Origin: Pyricularia pennisetigena
Lineage: Eukaryota; Ascomycota; Sordariomycetes; Magnaporthales; Pyriculariaceae
Assembly (NCBI RefSeq): GCF_004337985.1
Contig: NW_021940921.1
Span: 1 to 64,000, forward strand
Direction: 5' to 3'
DNA length: 64,000 bases
This document shows, piece by piece, positions 11,580-24,500 of this stretch. Each line of letters opens with the position of its first letter. Position 1 is the stretch's first letter. The position numbers and the translations under genes are program-made. The notes below the pieces were generated by a model. The model saw only the letters and a program-made list of their open reading frames with translations. It did not search any database and was not told where the DNA came from.

Positions 11580-12868
11580 TTTTCGTTTTTAGTTATATTA
11601 ATCGTTGGCCGTACCGGTTATTGCGTGGCCCTGGGCGTTTATCGGATATTTCCCACGGCCGAAGCGATTATAAAATTATCCCGAGGATACGCAATTGGCC
11701 GGTTAAACGCTGGTACGGTATATAATATTTACGTTGGTATATATATTGGGCGACGCGGGATTTTATTTTAAAATTACGTTTATTGTATATGCGATGGTGG
11801 TTATATACGCCTCCACTATACCGCAAAACCAACCGAACCACGTTTCCATTATCCCTCCAATTAAAATAATCCCATTTATATATTTTAACCAGGCCAGGTA
11901 AGCCTTAAAGCCGGGTATACGCGGGTAATGCACGTCGCGCCTATGTGGGCTGGGGTTATCGGTAAAGGTTGGGACGGGTGCGATGGTGTCGTTTCGTTAA
12001 ATAAAATTAGTTTCGTTTTTTTCGCGTTTTATACGTTTGGTAATCGGGCGTTTTTTATACCGTTGGTTAGGGTTTTCGCCATCGTAACCCCAATAGTTGT
12101 TGCATCCGGGCCATTTGTTATTACCGGAATCGTCGTTATCCACGCGGTAACCTAAAAATTGCTGCTCCGGTACGCCGTTGTCGTTAAGCAGTTTTTGGTG
12201 CGGTTCGGTGCGTTTATTTAATTGGATTTGGAGCGATTTTATTCGCGATAGGGTTTGTTCGAATTCGACGTCGGTTTGTTACGCGTTCGTTTTTAGGATG
12301 TCGATTTGGCGTTTTAATCCTTTATATTTAGCGTCGAAAATATTGTATTTGGTTTTTATTTTGCGGACCGTAACCTGGTGACGGATGTCGTAACCGTCGG
12401 TAAGGTTTTTTTGGGCCTCCGCGGCGGTAAATTTGGCTTGGAGTCGATAATTTGTATTTTTAAAATGGGTTACTTCGGCGGTGGCGTCGAGGAACTGTTT
12501 TTTTAAATTATTTAGCTGGTTTTAAATAAGGTCCAACGAGTCGACGTATATGGTTAATTTATCGTTTTTAATAAAATATTCGAACGAAGTTTTATCGTCG
12601 ATGGCGAAAATGGCAGTAACGCCTTTTTTATCGTTAGTTTTTACGACGTCGTCCTGGCCGTGTATATCGATGGGTAAATCGCTACGCCCGTAAATGGTAA
12701 AATTTATATTGTGTTTTGGGGCGACGCGATCGGTGCGGTTTGCCGTAAATGCGGTAAATATGCTGTCCGTTGGTTATTATAGGTGTCGTTGGGATAAATA
12801 TATTTTTTGGTTATTTTGTTAATTTTACGAAAACCCGGATCGCCGATGAATTTTGTTATTTTTAGCAT
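11580..12868 (-). pseudogene. Decayed gene B, coiled-coil protein, unrecognised
   Basis: An ATG at 12868 opens MLKITKFIGDPGFRKINK. A frame change near 12760 (intron or indel) leads into one long phase, open to about 11600 except for TAA codons. It includes IDIHGQDDVVKTNDKKG and a heptad-like Leu/Gln/Lys region (LKKQFLDATAEVTHFK, LKRQIDILKT). A Trp/Asn/Gly segment (NNKWPGCNNYWGYDGE) is followed by a basic stretch (KKRPITKRIKREK), then an aromatic segment that could be membrane-associated. The 3' end is uncertain. No family was recognised. Confidence 0.5.
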
Positions 12869-12989
12869 TTATTTGGATTAATTTGTTATAAAAATGGTGT
12901 CGGGTGGTTTGGTTTAGGATAAAGAACGGGTTGGAGGATTCGCAAATTATATATCCTATTGGTTATGGGTTTATCGATAAAATGCTATA

Positions 12990-13312
12990 AAATATAATAA
13001 TGAAAATATATGCTATAAATCGGGGTTATGCTGTTCGATAATGTAATTTGTGTTTCCGCCCGTTTGGTATAATATGCGAATAACGATCCGGATTTGTATA
13101 TTATACGTAGGCCGATACACTATGGGGCCGCGTTACCCCGTTCGATGTTCGCTAGCGTCGGTTTTTCACATTTTAGCCGGCGCGGGAAATGGTTTATGTG
13201 GATAAGTTTTTATTCGACTTATTATCCCTAAACGGGTTTCCTGGTATATATAATATTCGTATATATATATATCGCCAATATAATAGGGTTTTATTCGTTT
13301 GTTTTACGACGT
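12990..13312. other. Intergenic spacer between genes A and B
   Basis: AT-rich, with a short ATAT run near 13260. No gene or GCGATCGC motif seen. Confidence 0.4.
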
Positions 13313-16300
13313 TTATTCGTCGTCCTTTTCCTCGTGCTCCTTATCTTCCTCCTCGTCGTTTTTAACCTCCTATTCCTCCTTTTTTTCCTTATTTTCCTTT
13401 TTTTTATTTTCCTTTTTATACTCCTCCTCCCCTTTATTTTCTTCCTCGTCCTCCTCCCCATTTTATCCTTTATTTTCCTCCTCCTCGTTTTACTGCTTTT
13501 TTTTATTTTATTATTCCTCTTTATTTTGTTATTCCTTTTCGTTAAATTGTTCGTTTAATGCGGTAATAAATTTTTTGCTAAATGTTCCTTTGTTTATATT
13601 AAGGAGGGTTTTACCGCCCGTGGCGGGTGTAATGGGGTTTAGGAGTGTTTTACCCGACGTAATGGGGCGTATAATTGGGGTTAACGGAGTTACCACCTCG
13701 GCCGCGGTAGCGGTTATTACCGTTTTTTTGGTTTTTTTATTACGACGACGGGTTACGGCCGTTTTTTGGCCGCGCGTTAAAACTGGGGTGGTTAGGATAA
13801 CAATTATCGCGTCGGCGACCTGGGGAAACGACCTATTCGAAACGGCCTGGGTTATTGCCGCTTTTTTGGCCTTTTTATTGCGACGGCGGGTGGCGGCCGA
13901 TTTTTATACGCGGGTAAACGTCGGGGTAATTGCGGGGGTAACGGGCTATTTGGCGGGCGAATTAATCGTAATACGCTGGCGTTTAAACCGGGGGGTTTGC
14001 TCGTTGTTTGGTTCGTCCTGCTCCGGGGTTTTGCGTTTAAGGGTTGCGGCCGTTTCGTCGTTTAGGGGTGGCGCGTTAAATATTTCGACGTCGGGGGCGA
14101 ATATATTTTGGTTATTTTGGTATTAAAGGTGTTCGTTTAATTCGTGGATGTCGTCGTTTCCGAAAAATGTTTTATTAAAATCGGTAATATTATCGCGAAT
14201 AAGGAAAAATTATAACGTTGGAATAAGGGTGGATTCGACCGGTCGTTCGTGCTATTTATTGGGGCCGGGGTCGCCCGCGACCTCGGGTTCGTCGTTATAA
14301 TGGGGTGGCGCGTTGGATTGGGACGAAGCGTCCTGCGAATCGGGGACGATTATTATCGCGTCGTAATTACGTACGGTAGCGCGCGCCGTATTAGCCGTCG
14401 GCCGGGTAAGGTTATTAATAATGGCGCGGCGGTTGGGTATAAATTGCGGGGCGGGGGTGGTTAACAGGTTAACGTCGCCGTCGCGTGGGGCGGGGGGGAA
14501 ATTTACGGTAATGGGTATAACGTCCCTGGGGCGGTTAGGGAATTCGGTTTTTCGGGGTAAAGGGCGGGTGCGTAATAGGGGGTCGTTATAATATTCGTAT
14601 TTGTGGGCCTGCGAAACTATATCGGTTAATTGGTTTATAGTAAAATTGGTTATTTCGGGTGGGACCGGCGTTTCGCGGCGGGCGGGGCGCGGTTTAGGGG
14701 TGGGAAAATCCGTTGCGTTAAATAAAATCCTAAAATGGTTTATCGCTTTTATTTGCGGCGTTTTATCGTATATTTCGATACGGTCCATATAACCGAGGAT
14801 GGCGCGGTTAATGGGGATAGGGGTTTGGCGTTCGTTGAAACGGGGGTTAATTTTGGTCCTATCGAGGTGTTCCACGTAATATTTATTTATTTGGGCGGGG
14901 TAAAAAGCGTCGACGATGCGGGTTAATTCTAGCCGTTGGTCGGCGTCGACGGGGTTTAGGCTTTTGTTAAAACGGGCGGTTATTTCGACGAATATTATAG
15001 CTTTGGTTAGCGTGTTAATATTACCGAAATAATCGTTACCGACGAACCTCCTCCGTTTAATTAAGTAAGCGAGTAATAATACGCGCGGGCGTATATTCCA
15101 ATAGTTTATAAATTCGACGAATTTGTCGCCGTCTTTAATGCCGCGGCGTGCGTGGCGGTAATTGTGCACCAGCGACGCGACGTCGGTGCAAAACCTCCCG
15201 ACCCTACGCCGTTTTTTGTCCGTATACTGCTCGACGTAAACGGGGGGGAATAATATTTACGAATAATGGTTAAAAAATATACCGAAAATGACGCGAATAT
15301 ATTCGTAATTTAGGGTCCCGTTGGTCGCGGCGGATTGCATAATTTCGTCGTTAAGTGTTTGCATTTCGGGTAAACGACCCTTTCCCTGCCATTGGGCGTA
15401 CTATTTTTTAAGCCGTCGTTTTTTTATATATTGCGTATATGCGTCGTCCAATTGTATAACCTTTTAATGGACCGTTTTCGTTTATCCCGTGCGATGGAAC
15501 CTGCCTGCAAATTGCAGCGTATTAAAATAGTTTTAACCCTTTTGGAATTATATATTATAATTGCATTGCAGGTGGAGGTTAATACCGTTCGACGCGACCG
15601 TTATAAAGGTAAGGAATACGTCGATTTCGGTGCTTTTTTTATTAAATATTTCTCCCGCGCGGACGCGGTCGCCGCTGTAAATAAACGATAAAACGTTGTA
15701 AACGCGTATACCGCATTCGAGTAGGATAAAGTTTATAAACCTGTATATTTCGTTAATATATATGTCGCAGCACGTATATCGCGAATTCGTTAATCGCCGA
15801 TTATATGCCTACGGTCGCGGTGGTGGTAAAGTTAAAAAAGGGGCGGGTGTATTTACATTTGGGCGTAGGGGTTGTCGACCATTAATAAAACGCGTTCCTG
15901 TAATATGGAAAAATAAACGATTCGGCGTACGGCGTAGGTTATAATAAGCGATTTACTTACGGCCTATAACGCCATTTGCGCGCGGTCCGTATAAAGGGTT
16001 AAATAAATATTTTCCGCCATTTTAAATAAGTAATTGAATCCGCCGTCGGCGGGGTTTAACGTCGTTATATTTTTAACGTGGTTTTGTCCGAATTTGGGAT
16101 TTAAGTAACCCTGGTTCCGTAATATTTGGCGTTTAAATATCGCTATTTCGCCGGGGTTTAACGACGCGCGGGTGGATACGGATCCGGCGTCCAGCCGGTC
16201 GATTCCTAATATAATTATTAGGGGATCGCGCGTACCGCATTCGGGGTCGAATATAATATAAAATGTGCGGGCGTCGAATATTACCGATATAACGATACGG

Positions 16301-19300
16301 TGGGTTCCCATATCCAGTCCGTTTTCGTCCATTATACGTCCGAAACCGAATAGTTTTTTGGTTTTTTTTACGCGGGTGGGGTTATTTTATTCCGCGGTAG
16401 GGTCCTATCCATCGCCTGTGTCCGCCTGGGCGGGGGGGTTGCTGTTTTGGGGGTCGGCGCGGGGGGCGCCGTTTTTTTTGGGATTTTTGGATACGTTTAT
16501 AATGCGGCGGTGGTAGCGGTTAAAAAAAAAGTCCGATACGACGACGAACCTGCGGTAGTTTTTGGAATGGGGGCGGTATTTAACGGTAACGGTTATAATG
16601 CAAAAGGGGGGGATTTCCGCGCCGGGGTATACGACGTTGCCGCTGTTGAATTTAAGGGGGGTTTAAAAATGGCGGCGGTTAATAAAAAGTTTGCAAATTT
16701 CGGAATATACGAAATTGGCTTCCCTTTCCCTATTGCTAATTATTTTAACCACGATTCCGGGTGCGAATATATAAAACGGCCAATCGCCGTTTCGGGTTTC
16801 GTAATAACGTTTAATTTCGAACAGTTTAGGATCGTTAAGGTTTATTTTGGGGTTTTATATCCTGCCCAGGAGCATGGGGTCGTCGTTTTTATTTCCCGAT
16901 GCGTTTATCGATTGCGCGGGGGCGGGCGGGGCGACGTAAAAAAGGTCGTACGTATCGTTAAATATTAGCGACGGTTCGCTATCGAAAGTATTAGCGAAAG
17001 GGATACCGCTATAATACACCAGCAGGTCCGCCAATCCCCGTATATTTTTGCGCGAATTAAACGCGGGTATCGCCAATATTAATATTATACCGGACGTTTA
17101 TATGCGGGGGAGTTTGTTCGCGAAGATTTAAAACGTGGTATATTTGTTGCGGAAAACCTGTATTTCGTCGAACACGAATATACCGAATTGTATACCTACG
17201 CCCGGGTCTATTAAATTATTGTTAAGGAAATATTTGGAGCGGGTCGAAACCGGATATTTGCCCTGGGAATTTTTGGGTTTAATGGGTGCGTTTTTGTTTT
17301 ATTTAAGCGGTTTTTAATTGTTTGTTTCCGCATTTTCGCCTTCCTCGTTAAAGTCGGTCGTTTGGTTTATTTCCTGTGCGGTTTTGGCGGTCCGCCGTAT
17401 AGGGCCGCCTTTGTCGTCGTCGGTATTGTTAGCGTTATCGTTTAATTCGTCGTTGGAATTATTATTTAAATTGTCGGCGGCGTGGTTTGTTGCTTTTTTG
17501 CGAAAGTCGATATATGCGGTTACGTCGGCGGGTTCGTTTTTTTCGTCCAGGCGCCGGACGCGTTTTCGTTTTTACTGTATTGCCATATTTTTATACGATT
17601 TATTGTAAACGCCAAACGTGGCGCGGGTTAAAATAACTTTATTTTTTCGGCGCAAATTGCGCGATTTGCGCGTATTTAGCGATACCACGGAACCGTCCTC
17701 GTATTTATATTGCACGGTGTAATTAAATAGCCGCTGCTAATAGGTCGAATATATGGTGAATAATATTTGTCGGGCCGTCGAAGGGAATCGCCTTTTTACC
17801 ATTATACGTTTGGCCTATTATTTAATACCCGTTTTGGTTAGGATCGCTATTTTTATGGCCGGATTATGCGTTTAATTGGGAATATTATAATATACGACGG
17901 GTTTTAGCAAACCGGGGAAGAATTTGTGGGCCGTTTCGAATGCGTTTGTAATAAGGTAATTCGGCACCACGATTATATTGGGGTAAAAGGTTATAAATTC
18001 GTCCGTTTTATGCATTTTTTCCAGTTTATTGGCCATGGCCGCGATTGTCGCCTGGTATTCGACGGTTTTGCCGAATCCGCAGCCGAATGTATTAATACCG
18101 CCGCGAATCGGGGAGGTTATTATATCCAATATAATCGAAACGTTTGTACCGTTTACCACGTTAATATAATTATTTTTTGGGGTTAAACGCACGTTACGAG
18201 GTCCCAAATCGCCGATTTATACAGGGCCGGCGTCGCCGATTTCGCAATGTATTTCGGTTGGATGGGAAAAAAGGGTAATGGGGTAGTGTTTATTATAAAT
18301 TTGGTGTGGTTTAAACCGCACCGATTTGGTTATTTTGGTGCCGTCGTTTGCCATTTCGCCGGTTTCGACAAATATATTTTGTTAGTTAAAATTGAAATTT
18401 TCGTCGGCGGGGTTAAATCCGAATTACCGTATCGCGTCGGTGGGATCCGTATTCCGAGGGGGGGTGGCGTAAATAAAATAATTGTTGGCGAACGAGGTTT
18501 TGTTAAATTTGGTAACCTGGTCGACGGCGTCGGCTTTTGTAAGGGTGTCGTCGGCCGTTATGCTGTTTTTTACCAATTTTTGTATAAAATCGCTTTGCGC
18601 GTTAATAAAATTGTCGAGCTCGTTTTTTAGTACGGTAATTAAAAACGCGCGGGTTTTTGCGTTACCGAATTCCGCTGGTTTGGGATCCGGGAATTGGTTT
18701 TAAATATTATCGATAAATAGCGCGAACGTATCGGCGTCCATTTGCTTTTTAAATTTTATTTCGTTTTTGGATTTTTTTACAGCCCTGCTACCGGTTATTG
18801 TATTGGGGGCGACGTCGACCAGGTAAATTTGTCGTTTTAAAAACCGTTCGTGCATATTTGCGTTATCGCCGGGGTCCTCGCCGGTAACGAGTCGAAATTT
18901 GTTTAAAATATCCGTTAGGTTTTTTGGATCCATGGTCCGGTGCGCGGTTATTTTTTCGAATTTGCGGTTAAACGATAAAAACCGGCGCGCGTCGTCGTTA
19001 TCCAATTGGGTTTCTTTGGCGACGCGGCCGAGGGTAATTTCGGTGGTTTCGAATATATAAACGAGGTTTTCGCGGGGGGGGATATTACCGATAATTAATT
19101 TAAACCTGCCGGTTAAGAAATTAACGACGATGTAAATCGTTATAATTTATTAATAAAAGGTAAAACCGAAGATCGGGTCGCCAATGCTCGTGTTATTAAA
19201 TTCGCTTTCGTCGCCCTGTTTGTGGAAAAAAAATGGGTAATCCGCTGGGTTGTTTTTGCGGATGGTGTAATTTTTGCGCATATTGTTAAATATATAGCAG

Positions 19301-20200
19301 GCGTATAAAATAATTGTGCCTTTTATCCAAATTTTGTTATTATAACCCTGCACCGTTACCATATTAAACGTTGCAATATACGGTTCGGCGGGTAAAAGTT
19401 GGCCCCTACCAATGCGGTTAAAGGCCGTTACGAATCCGGGCTGTGCTTTGTGGGCGAGGTTTTCGATTATGCGGGGTATTATTTTATATTTTAAAGTTTT
19501 GACTTTTTTATAGTGGAATTTAACTTTTTTTAATGTTATAAAATTATACAGTAAACGGGTATTTAGTGCGTAGATTATTGTTAATTATTAATTGTACGCC
19601 ACGAAGTCGCTAATCGCCGATTTTTGGTATTACCGCGACGATATAGGGAACGCGTGGTATTTACCTTTAAACGTATAAAAGGACGTAATAATGGTAGGCG
19701 TTTTCCATTTTATAAGAAATTTAAGGAATCCGTTCGGTTTTACTACGTCGCGCCTAAATTCGAATATAAGGTGGTAGCCCGCGATAATACCAGACCCCCG
19801 TAGGGCGGTGGTCCATATAATGGTCGTTTTGCGCAATGCCGCCGTTTTGGTAGGGTTCGAGTTATTGTGTCCGGGGTATTCCGCCTGCTGGGTGTAGTCG
19901 TTGTCGTACCAGTCGCGGTGCATATAACCTTGCATTTCGTCCAGCGGTCGGTATTTATACGTATATTGGTATATATAGGGTATGTAGTCCTGGTCCGACG
20001 TATATGCCGCGGTGGCTTTGCCGGTGCTTTTCCTGGGCGGTATGGTATATATTAGTGTACCGGTGGTATTGAATTGTAAAATTATATTAAATATTATATG
20101 TGGTTGCGACTATTGTAACCAGTTGTTTAAATGCAACGATGTAATATATATAATAACGTTTAAAGTTAACGAGAATTTAATGGTCCAAAGGACGATTTGT
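13313..20200 (-). pseudogene. Long SNF2-family helicase-like gene A, RIP-degraded
   Basis: The minus strand keeps one phase from about 20200 to 15964, and a second from about 15770 to the stop at 13313, broken almost only by TAA/TAG. SNF2 signatures appear in order. Motif I is INTFGCGFGKTVEYQ (~18080), with PNIIVVPNYLI as Ia. Motif II is IFVFDEIQVFRNK (~17190), followed by motif III LILAIPAFNSRKNIRGL (~17060). The C-terminal helicase lobe has RVLLMVDNPYAQM (~15890), LLECGIRVYNVLS (~15720) and CNAIIIYNSK with a GRxxRxGQ-like IRCNLQAGS (~15480). The motif I-II spacing (~290 codons) exceeds the usual SNF2 distance, so an insertion is likely. GTAAGT...CAG near 15950-15890 looks like a 63-nt intron. 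The tail carries two TRRRNKKxKK basic motifs and an acidic/Lys-rich end. Such proteins act as DNA translocases; the specific role is unknown. Confidence 0.7.
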
Positions 20201-20278
20201 TAATGCGACGCGCGGTAAAAAATATTAAAAAACCAAATTAATAAAGTGCAAACGAAAATAGGAATGGTTACACCTGTT

Positions 20279-20492
20279 AATATTATAAAATCCGCGACGT
20301 AAAAACGTATTGGTGATGTTTTTAACGGCAGGGTTTATGGATTTTGTAATTTCGATTTACTAAATTTAGCGCATATTAGCAGTTCGGGGTTTATAAAGTA
20401 AATAGACGTTAAAAATAAAGGCGTTAAATAAAGTAAAAGCAGGAATTAATAGTTAAACGCATATTACGAGGTCGGCGATCGTAATTTGTGCA
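20279..20492 (-). promoter_or_regulatory. GATCGCCGA-type motifs before gene A
   Basis: On the minus strand, ACGATCGCCGACCTCGTAAT (about 20473-20492) and a weaker GTCGCGGATTTTATAATATT (about 20279-20298) resemble the motifs before genes C and D. Both lie upstream of the first convincing gene A codons (~20200). Promoter function is inferred only from position. Confidence 0.3.
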
Positions 20493-20529
20493 AAAATGCA
20501 AATAAAAAATAAAATAAAAAAATAATGGT

Positions 20530-20915
20530 GCGAAAAGTTGCCAAAAAAGGAAAAAAAAAAGTTGTCGGGAGGGTTAGAGGGAAAAAGGGCGAAATGGCGA
20601 AAGGGCGGTTTTTATATTTTTCGGGTGGGTCCAAGTCGGTGAGGTTTTTTTGCCGGTATTTACCGGCGTTTGCATTCGATTTTATATTTATAAGTAGGAC
20701 CCTTTTTTCGTCGCCGGCCTCGGGGTTGGGATCCCGAATTTAAACCTTTACAACCTACGGCGTTGTTTAAACCGATTTTGCGAATTCGATTTTACAATTT
20801 TATTTTACCACGATCCGGGTCGTCGTTAAATGCGTAATACCGCCACCCATTCGCGAGGGTTACAGTTGGCGTAGTTTTTCGTTTGCCCGCGACGGCGAGG
20901 TCGGCGATTAATATC
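20530..20915 (-). pseudogene. Basic coding remnant F, unrecognised
   Basis: A minus-strand phase with few TAA breaks reads IADLAVAGKRKTT, LANGWRYYAFNDDPDRG, then a Lys/Arg-rich part (QPRGRRRKKGPTYKYK). It may be a separate small gene or an upstream exon of gene A. No domain recognised. The frame at 20525-20743 on the plus strand is its shadow. Confidence 0.3.
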
Positions 20916-21506
20916 CGGTGGTGTTAATATTGGGTTTTTAAACGGTTAATATTTGGACCCACAACTGCGGTTTGCGTTTATTGACGAATAACGTCGAAAG
21001 AAGGTTAACGTATGCGGGGTTTTGGTGGGTTAATCGCGCACGTAACCGCGGTGTTACAACGATTTCGTTTGTGCGTATGTATTACGATCGCCGAGGTCGT
21101 AAAATTAATATATTTTTTTATCGACGTTTACGTTTTTCACTTTACTATATTTTAATTTACTTTAATATTTTTTACTGTTTTGTTTTAATTGTTTTTTCGT
21201 TATTTAATTTTATAAATTAGCGGAACGTGGGAATTTCGGTATTTTGGGAAAAAGGTCCATTTTTTCGAATCCGGGTGCTAATAAAATTATTATAGTGCTG
21301 CCAATTATATCGACGAGGCGTTTTTATATATTGGCAGCGGTTTAAATGCTGCGAATTTGGTGTTCCGTTTTCGTATTATTTAATTTTGTAAAATTCCGGA
21401 TTACCGGTGGTTAATTATGGGCGCCTGTGGCGTGGTGCGATTTTAAATTCCGTATTTAAGGGGTTATTGCGTCGTTCCGGCGTGTTAAATAAGCCGCGTA
21501 ATCCTG
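20916..21506. other. Spacer before the TLH unit
   Basis: No supported gene. A GCCGCGTAATCCTG string ends where homology with the second TLH unit begins (CCGATATA at 21507). Confidence 0.4.
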
Positions 21507-21556
21507 CCGATATAGACGATTAATTTTATTTATACGATGGGTTTCGTTACGTGTAA

Positions 21557-24500
21557 TACCGCTTTATACAAAATTGGATACCCTTTTTCGTTTTTTACGT
21601 GGTTATATATTTCGACAAATGTCCGTTTTATACCGGTACCTCCGAAACGTTTACCGCGATGGAACGCGATATGGCGCAGCGTTTCGGTCCGTTGCCAACG
21701 GTGGTTAAAAATATAAATTTAATTAAATTCGTACCGCTGGCGACGCGCGAAAGAATATACGACCTAACCGTTATTTTACCGACGTTCGACGGTTTTAAAT
21801 ATATAGTAGCGGTGGGATTTAAAAGTATTCCGTATAATTATTTATTCCGGGATAAAAAACGTTTTAGGATCCATTTTAATAATAATTACAAACGGGCGGG
21901 TAATTACGAGGAAATATTGGTATAAAAGATAAAAATGGGGTCGAAAACGTGGGGTTTTATCCGGGTTAGGGAGCGCGTGGAATTGGCGGAAGGCGAATTT
22001 TTAACGGTTATAATAGCGCGGGTTTGCGGGGGCGGCGACGAAGATACCGCGGGCGACGAGCAGGTTAAAATGGGCGATTGCAAAATGGGCCCGAACCCGT
22101 TATTGGACCTAATGGGTTTTGAAAAAACGTTCGCGGGTAAAGGCGTCGTTTTGGACCGGATCGTATCCCTACTGGGGACGGGACGATACGACGCGGCGCT
22201 GGTTCCGGCGTTCGCCGGTTTCGACCGGTTAATGGGTAAATCGTTGGTTAATATACGCGACGAAAACCACCTGGTCCTTTAGCATTTGGACCGCCGAAAT
22301 TAATCCGAAAGGTCGACGGGTGCGTTTTCGGTTATTATAAATATTAATACCGTTTCCAAATATTTTAAATATTGGTATAATATATTCCGATTCGTGGCGG
22401 AAGCGGTAAAGGCGGGAAAGGAGTCCGCGTGCGGTTACAAATTATCGGCGTTTAAACGCGCCGCGTATAAGGCGGTGGTTACCGCGGGCGCAATTAATAT
22501 TATAAACGATAATATTAATAACGGGTTCGTATGCGGGTTCGTGGACGCTATATTATATCGCAAATTTACGGGATTAAAATGGCGAACCGTCGTACCGTTC
22601 CATTCCGCTGTCGCGGCCGTTTAACGTAACGGTAAGGGATGGTACGAAACGCATAATTACGGATATTTATTAAACGGCGTGGTTAAGGTGGTTTTATATA
22701 TAATATACGCTATGGCGTTCCGATAACCGCGCGCGGTTCCTGCCGGCGGGTACGATTAAGGTACGTCGAATGTAATATTTTCGATGCGTGCGTTAATTGC
22801 GTTTCGAAATTACCGATGGACCGTGTTGGTTTTAAGGTTTGGGGCCATTTTGCGAGTTCGGCGATCGTAATTTCGGCGATTAGGGAGTTGGTAATATGTA
22901 TAATGTCGTCGTAACGATTTATACCGTGCGCCAATTGACGTAATTATCGCGTAAATTCGAATATAATTAATAAAAATGACGATATTGGTAAATATCGTTG
23001 CGATCCGGCGACGTGGCGAAGTTAACGATGCGTGTAGGATTATTACCGGGTTAGGTAACGTGGTTGGTTGAAAAAATGAATTCGGTTGTTTATTTAAATG
23101 CGATTATCGCCCATAATACCGTTTTATCGTGGGCGTTTTTTGCACAGTTAAAATTAGCGGACCTGAAGAAAAACGCCGAACGGGAGGTTAAAGTATTTTG
23201 GACGGGCGATAACGACAGTAAATTGGTGGCGTTTGGTAACCGCGTAATTTTAACCCATATACGCAAATTGTGCGGCAACGCTTTCCAAACGCTCCGGTTC
23301 TGTTTCGAAAATCTAATGTTTGTCGGCCGTGGATTTTTTTTCGAGGAGGTATTAAACGATAAAGTACCGGACCCGTCGAAGGTTTTCGACGATAAGACGA
23401 ACGATTTGCTTCGGTGGTACGCCTTCGATGCACGAAAAAACCACGAATAAGTTATTCGCGTTCGGATATATTTGGTCGAGGCGATAAACGGAAACGACGC
23501 CCTGCGCTTAAAGTGGAAGGCCGGTTTATCGATTTCGTTAAACGAAACGTCCGCCTGGTTAAAATTATATAAAAAGTTTGTCGAATATTGGGTTTACGTA
23601 TTTTATTTAACGGGCGGATAGGTGCCCAAACGTACGGAAATATGCGGGTTGCAATTTAAAAACGGCGAACGGAACGGTTAACGCAACGTATTTTATTATA
23701 AAAAATTGTTAGCGGTTAAATACGTTTGGATTAAAATATATTGCAACGGGCGATTTAAAAAGGCCGTATGGCGGTTTTATACGCGTAAAACCGCGTGGTT
23801 ATTTACGGCGTAAACGTCCGTGGTCGTTCCGTTTACGGAAATATGCGAAAGGTTATTAGGCGGTAAAAGGAAGATTAATTCCCACGTATGCAATTATAAC
23901 GTGGTTGGGTAACCGTGCCCCGTGGGCGACGAATATTTGACGAAAATGGTGAAAGACGGTACCGCCGTTTGCACCAATGGCGCGTTAAATATACAGCAAT
24001 TTCGTTACGTTATTAAAGCGTGGGTTAAACGTTTTATTACGATTAAAGGCGCATTTTTTCCGAAAAATGCCCACGCGCTGGCCGAAAAGCAAAGCGGTTA
24101 TATTTACGAAACGGCCGTTAACGTGTACGCGCGGGAAGAGGATAGCGGTACGCGGTTCGACGATTTTTTCCAAATATCGTTCAATTATTACGAATTTTTC
24201 GGTATCGGCGCGACCGGTAAAATCCATTTATTTATTGCCAACGAAAGCGTCGATAACCGAACGATTATACAATTTTACCGCCAATTTATGGTTAATAAAC
24301 GGGTTATCGACGACGACGTAGTATAAACTGTGCTCGAATCGGGTGCAAAACTGCTACCGTGGTAATAGGATATATTGGCGGTCGCGACTAATTCGAAAAG
24401 GAGGACGTTAATTAAAACGCCGATAGGTGGTGGGAAATCGTTAGTATTTATACTGTTTGCGGTCGCGAGCAGGACGGGTATTACGATATTCGTGCAACCG

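Noticed and set aside
13299..14126. 275-codon plus-strand frame rich in Ser and Phe
   Set aside because: It is the antisense of the acidic/Lys-rich tail and basic repeats of gene A; the Ser/Leu-rich composition comes from reversed GAG/GAA and AAA codons.
16447..18630. Several plus-strand frames of 80-173 codons (16447-16968, 17926-18186, 18247-18630)
   Set aside because: They lie antisense to the SNF2 motifs of gene A and show no domain of their own.
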